Shown here one piece after another: positions 15,875 to 17,966 of a stretch of DNA of 17,966 nt. Position 1 is the stretch's first letter. The number at the start of each line of letters is the position of its first letter. The notes under the pieces were generated by a model. That model searched no databases, had not been told where the DNA came from, and saw only the letters and a program-made list of their open reading frames with translations. A program made the translations under genes and the position numbers. Origin of the DNA: Candidatus Woesearchaeota archaeon (lineage in GTDB: Archaea > Nanobdellota > Nanobdellia > Woesearchaeales > UBA11716); NCBI GenBank assembly GCA_013329175.1, contig DUKR01000112.1:1-17966 (forward strand), given 5' to 3'.

Positions 15875-16858
15875 TCATCTCCACACTACTTCCACATCAT
15901 CCGTCCGGACAGCCGGCCTGATATCAACAATAGAGGCATCATCACGAACGCCAGCCTTATACATAAGAAGGCCGCTCCAGGCTATCATTGCTCCGTTATC
16001 AACCAGAAACTGATGCTCAGGAGCATAGCATTTTGCACCGCGCTCAGAGCACATGATACGGCACATCTCCTGCAGCCTTGTATTGCAGGCTACGCCTCCG
16101 CCAAGCAGCAATTCCCTCTTTTGGCAGTGCGCTATCGCCCTCTCGGAGACTTCAACAAGCATCGCAAAAATCGTCTCCTGCGCTGAATACGCAAGATCCT
16201 CTCTGGAGTACTTTCCTGAGTCATATTTGTCCTTGAGGCTTGTGAGGATGCCCGTAAAGGAGACGTCCATGCCTTTTACTGCATAGGGCAACTCAATGTA
16301 CTGCTTTGCCTGCTTTGCCAATTCCTGCAGTTTTGGCCCTCCCGGGAAGCCTAGTCCCATGTATCTGGCGAACGCATCCAACGCGTTTCCTACTCCCTGA
16401 TCCAGTGTCTCGCCAAAAATCCGGTATTTTCTTCCCTGGTAGGCTATTACCTGGGTATTGGCGCCTGAGGCGTAGAGGAGGACAGGATCTTTCGTCCTGG
16501 TGAGCAATCTTCCAATCTCAAGATGCGCAATGCAATGGTTAACCCCCACAATCGGGATCAATAGCTTCTTAGCAAGCGCAACCGCATTGTCTTTTCCGAC
16601 AACAAGGCAGGGAGCAAGGCCAGGGCTTTGGGAGAATGCGATGAGATTGACATTATCGAGGGAGATATTTGCTTTCCTGAGTGCTTGCTTCAGGATGCCT
16701 GGTGCTGCCGTTAGGTGGTGCTCCTTTGCCTTTGATGGGTGGATGCCTCCCTTGTCTGTGGTGTAGGCAGCTTTTTCATTGGCAAGGATTCTGCCGGTAT
16801 TGTCCACTATGCCTATGCCGTAGGTGTGGGCGGTTGATTCTATGCCTAAGCAGAGCAT
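15875..16858 (-). CDS. kae1: tRNA t6A37 threonylcarbamoyltransferase subunit Kae1
   Basis: This is the catalytic subunit of the KEOPS complex, which transfers threonylcarbamoyl to A37 of ANN-decoding tRNAs. The 327 residues cover the whole family fold: MLCLGIEST at the start, the metal-binding VNHCIAHLEIG with H108 and H112, YASGANTQVIAY (129-140), FGETLDQGVGN, the GGGVACNTR segment (253-261), and DNGAMIAW with the metal ligand D288. There is no C-terminal Bud32 kinase, so Bud32, Pcc1 and Cgi121 must be encoded elsewhere. YASGANTQ has Ala where most homologues have Gly. The frame extends to an ATG at 16882, but I choose 16858: family proteins begin at this point, and the TATA-like box at 16881-16888 lies 26 nt upstream of 16858 while overlapping the longer start. 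The gene lies 126 bases downstream of the TrmB-family gene. Confidence 0.95.
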   Translation of the reverse strand: MLCLGIESTAHTYGIGIVDNTGRILANEKAAYTTDKGGIHPSKAKEHHLTAAPGILKQALRKANISLDNVNLIAFSQSPGLAPCLVVGKDNAVALAKKLLIPIVGVNHCIAHLEIGRLLTRTKDPVLLYASGANTQVIAYQGRKYRIFGETLDQGVGNALDAFARYMGLGFPGGPKLQELAKQAKQYIELPYAVKGMDVSFTGILTSLKDKYDSGKYSREDLAYSAQETIFAMLVEVSERAIAHCQKRELLLGGGVACNTRLQEMCRIMCSERGAKCYAPEHQFLVDNGAMIAWSGLLMYKAGVRDDASIVDIRPAVRTDDVEVVWR

Positions 16859-16880
16859 AGCTCTTAAGATTATTGGCTTC

Positions 16881-16888
16881 ATTTATTT
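16881..16888 (-). promoter_or_regulatory. Candidate TATA box for kae1, decides its start
   Basis: AAATAAAT on the minus strand is centred 26 nt upstream of the ATG at 16858. If it is the TATA box, transcription starts at or next to 16858, giving a leaderless mRNA and excluding the eight extra codons of the longer frame. Confidence 0.45.
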
Positions 16889-16984
16889 GAGTTTTGGATT
16901 TCCACTCCTGTCCTCATTGCTTGCGTTCCTTGTCTGTTGATTTCTGGCGCATCTTTACGCCCTTCTTCGATGCCTTTGGCAACC

Positions 16985-17722
16985 CTATGCAGCATACTCC
17001 CACAAAAGCCTGAACCACTTGCGATACGAGTCCGCTACGTCCTTGTTAATAATCATAAAGCATAAGGGGTACTTCCCTTTCCAGAGCACGCTTACCGTTC
17101 TGTCGCCATAGATGTTAATGGCTGTCGGAGTGGAATAGGTCTTGGGAAGCCTCCGTATTGCAACCAGTTTTTTCGTGGGCGAGTTCCATTCAGGAGCTTC
17201 ATTGTCAAAGAGGATGTGCCAGAATATCTTATGCTGCACCCTGAGCTTCTCAAACTGAGGAAAGAAGTAGTGCAGTGCTTCATACTCTTTTCCCTTAGCC
17301 CCAATCATGTAGATGTCTTTTTTCACCTTAAGCACGTCCCTTCTCATGGTCTTAAAGCCCTCTGGCCCGCTCAGGACATGAGCCTCAGCCTCAGGTTTCA
17401 GCGGGTCAATCAACTTCTTCAGTTCAGGAATGAATTGCGCAAGCTCTTTTTTTTTTTCGCCAAGAAGCGTTTCCTGGTCTTCTACATAAGCAAGAAGCCT
17501 CTCGGGAGTTGCAGCAGAAAAATGCTTCACGCCATTTTTTATGACGTAGGAGACCAGCCCCTTTTCCATCAGGCGGTTGAGGGATTCATACACCCTTGAG
17601 CGGTGCATATCCACCTCTTTTGTCAGTTTGCCCGATGGTGTCTGGCCAGTTTTCAGGAGGGCGAGATATATTTCCCTTTCACTTCTGGTAAGCCCTACGT
17701 CCTCAAGGATGCGAGTATCCAT
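16985..17722 (-). CDS. TrmB-family transcriptional regulator
   Basis: This is a 245-residue DNA-binding protein. Residues 1-70 form the TrmB winged helix: LEDVGLTRSEREIYLALLK (6-24), a recognition helix around HRSRVYESLNRLMEKGLV (40-57), and a wing with VIKNGVKHFSA. A coiled coil (about 74-108) follows, then a C-terminal alpha/beta sensor domain containing GPEGFKTMRRDVL (119-131), IYMIGAKGKEYEAL and a final NKDVADSYRKWFRLLW, as in stand-alone TrmB-like proteins that carry a phospholipase D-like effector domain. The effector is not predictable. The ATG at 17722 has a TATA-like box 27 nt upstream and no ribosome binding site. It is divergent from the gene starting at 17836, so the 113-base shared region could hold its operator. 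An 11-A run lies in the coiled-coil codons. Confidence 0.9.
   Translation of the reverse strand: MDTRILEDVGLTRSEREIYLALLKTGQTPSGKLTKEVDMHRSRVYESLNRLMEKGLVSYVIKNGVKHFSAATPERLLAYVEDQETLLGEKKKELAQFIPELKKLIDPLKPEAEAHVLSGPEGFKTMRRDVLKVKKDIYMIGAKGKEYEALHYFFPQFEKLRVQHKIFWHILFDNEAPEWNSPTKKLVAIRRLPKTYSTPTAINIYGDRTVSVLWKGKYPLCFMIINKDVADSYRKWFRLLWEYAA
17447..17457 (-). repeat. Homopolymer A11 in the regulator gene
   Basis: The coding strand has eleven consecutive A residues, read as part of GEKKKEL near residues 88-94 of the TrmB-family protein. A run this long inside a coding frame is prone to slippage in replication or transcription. Confidence 0.8.
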
Positions 17723-17744
17723 GCGCCTATGGGATGCAGGAGTT

Positions 17745-17754
17745 GTATATTAAT
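17745..17754 (-). promoter_or_regulatory. Candidate TATA box for the TrmB-family gene
   Basis: ATTAATATAC on the minus strand is centred 27 nt upstream of the ATG at 17722, fitting a leaderless mRNA. Confidence 0.5.
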
Positions 17755-17759
17755 GTTGT

Positions 17760-17770
17760 CCTTTATAAGG
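17760..17770. promoter_or_regulatory. Possible operator in the divergent promoter region
   Basis: CCTTTATAAGG has CCTT/AAGG arms around a TAT centre and lies between the divergent TrmB-family gene and the 17836 gene. Placement suits an operator for the regulator, or simply a TATA box for the plus-strand gene (start site near 17790). The arms are short, so support is weak. Confidence 0.25.
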
Positions 17771-17780
17771 AAGACATAGA

Positions 17781-17789
17781 TTTAATTAG
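17781..17789 (+). promoter_or_regulatory. Candidate TATA box for the 17836 gene
   Basis: TTTAATTAG, centred near 17785, would place transcription start near 17810 and give a leader of about 25 nt containing the AGGTGA site, the same spacing as in the 3132 gene. Confidence 0.3.
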
Positions 17790-17823
17790 TCCAGATGCAT
17801 AACTACTTTTTAGAAATAACAAC

Positions 17824-17829
17824 AGGTGA
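17824..17829 (+). promoter_or_regulatory. Ribosome binding site AGGTGA
   Basis: AGGTGA matches the archaeal anti-Shine-Dalgarno and ends 6 nt before the ATG at 17836, supporting that start for the edge-truncated gene. Confidence 0.6.
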
Positions 17830-17835
17830 CAAACA

Positions 17836-17966
17836 ATGACTGATAACCGCAGTAATATATCACAACCCGTCAACGCAAAAACAGCATGCGCCGCAAACGC
17901 GCAGAGAAGCCTTGTAATGGATGCAGTAGGAAATTTCGCACTTGGCGAAATCAGAGGGCATATTCC
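17836..17966 (+). CDS. Partial gene of unknown function, cut by window edge
   Basis: The frame opens with ATG at 17836 and stays open for 43 codons to the end of the window. The visible N-terminus (MTDNRSNISQPVNAKTACAA, then AQRSLVMDAVGNFALGEIRG) is polar, without a signal peptide or membrane segment, and I do not recognise it. Support comes from the well-spaced AGGTGA site and an AT-rich promoter region. It is divergently transcribed from the TrmB-family regulator and is therefore a candidate target. Confidence 0.55.
   Translation, partial: MTDNRSNISQPVNAKTACAANAQRSLVMDAVGNFALGEIRGHI

Noticed and set aside
15690..15884. 64-codon Phe-rich minus-strand ORF
   Set aside because: Its hydrophobic run is the direct translation of the polypyrimidine strand of a purine tract, and it starts within kae1.

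Overview
The window reads as archaeal chromosome, most likely from a DPANN-type lineage such as Woesearchaeota or Diapherotrites. The domain assignment rests on an archaeal-type small-subunit ribosomal protein eS1 (S3Ae), a stand-alone Kae1, a TrmB-family regulator, and TATA-like boxes centred about 26-31 nt upstream of start codons that lack a Shine-Dalgarno sequence. The lineage is an inference from gene mix, compactness and the presence of a giant secreted protein; nothing here fixes it.

Layout, left to right. Positions 56-2831 hold three minus-strand genes: a His-rich protein with a divergent VRR-NUC-like C-terminus, a threonine synthase that resembles the plant-type clade, and eS1 with a long acidic tail. 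Positions 2832-3131 are a non-coding stretch with divergent promoters. At 3132-3680 a plus-strand gene with a good TATA box and ribosome binding site encodes a predicted lipoprotein of unknown family. It ends 16 bases from the end of a convergent minus-strand gene of 11,178 bases (3697-14874), which encodes a 3725-residue protein with a signal peptide and no recognisable membrane anchor. That one gene is 62% of the window.

Positions 14875-15874 contain no convincing intact gene. This kilobase has a strong long imperfect hairpin (14979-15217, core 15018-15192), a second hairpin (15247-15291), two very short plus-strand ORFs, a purine tract, and what looks like a decayed minus-strand coding sequence. 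The hairpins are the best candidate here for an undescribed structured RNA or a small palindromic element.

Positions 15875-17722 hold kae1 (tRNA t6A modification) and a TrmB-family regulator on the minus strand. A second plus-strand gene begins at 17836 with an AGGTGA ribosome binding site and runs off the edge.

The housekeeping genes (thrC, eS1, kae1) do not form a pathway; each appears to have its own promoter. The lipoprotein and the giant protein are both predicted to be exported and sit tail to tail, which suggests a cell-surface locus, but no functional link is shown by the sequence.
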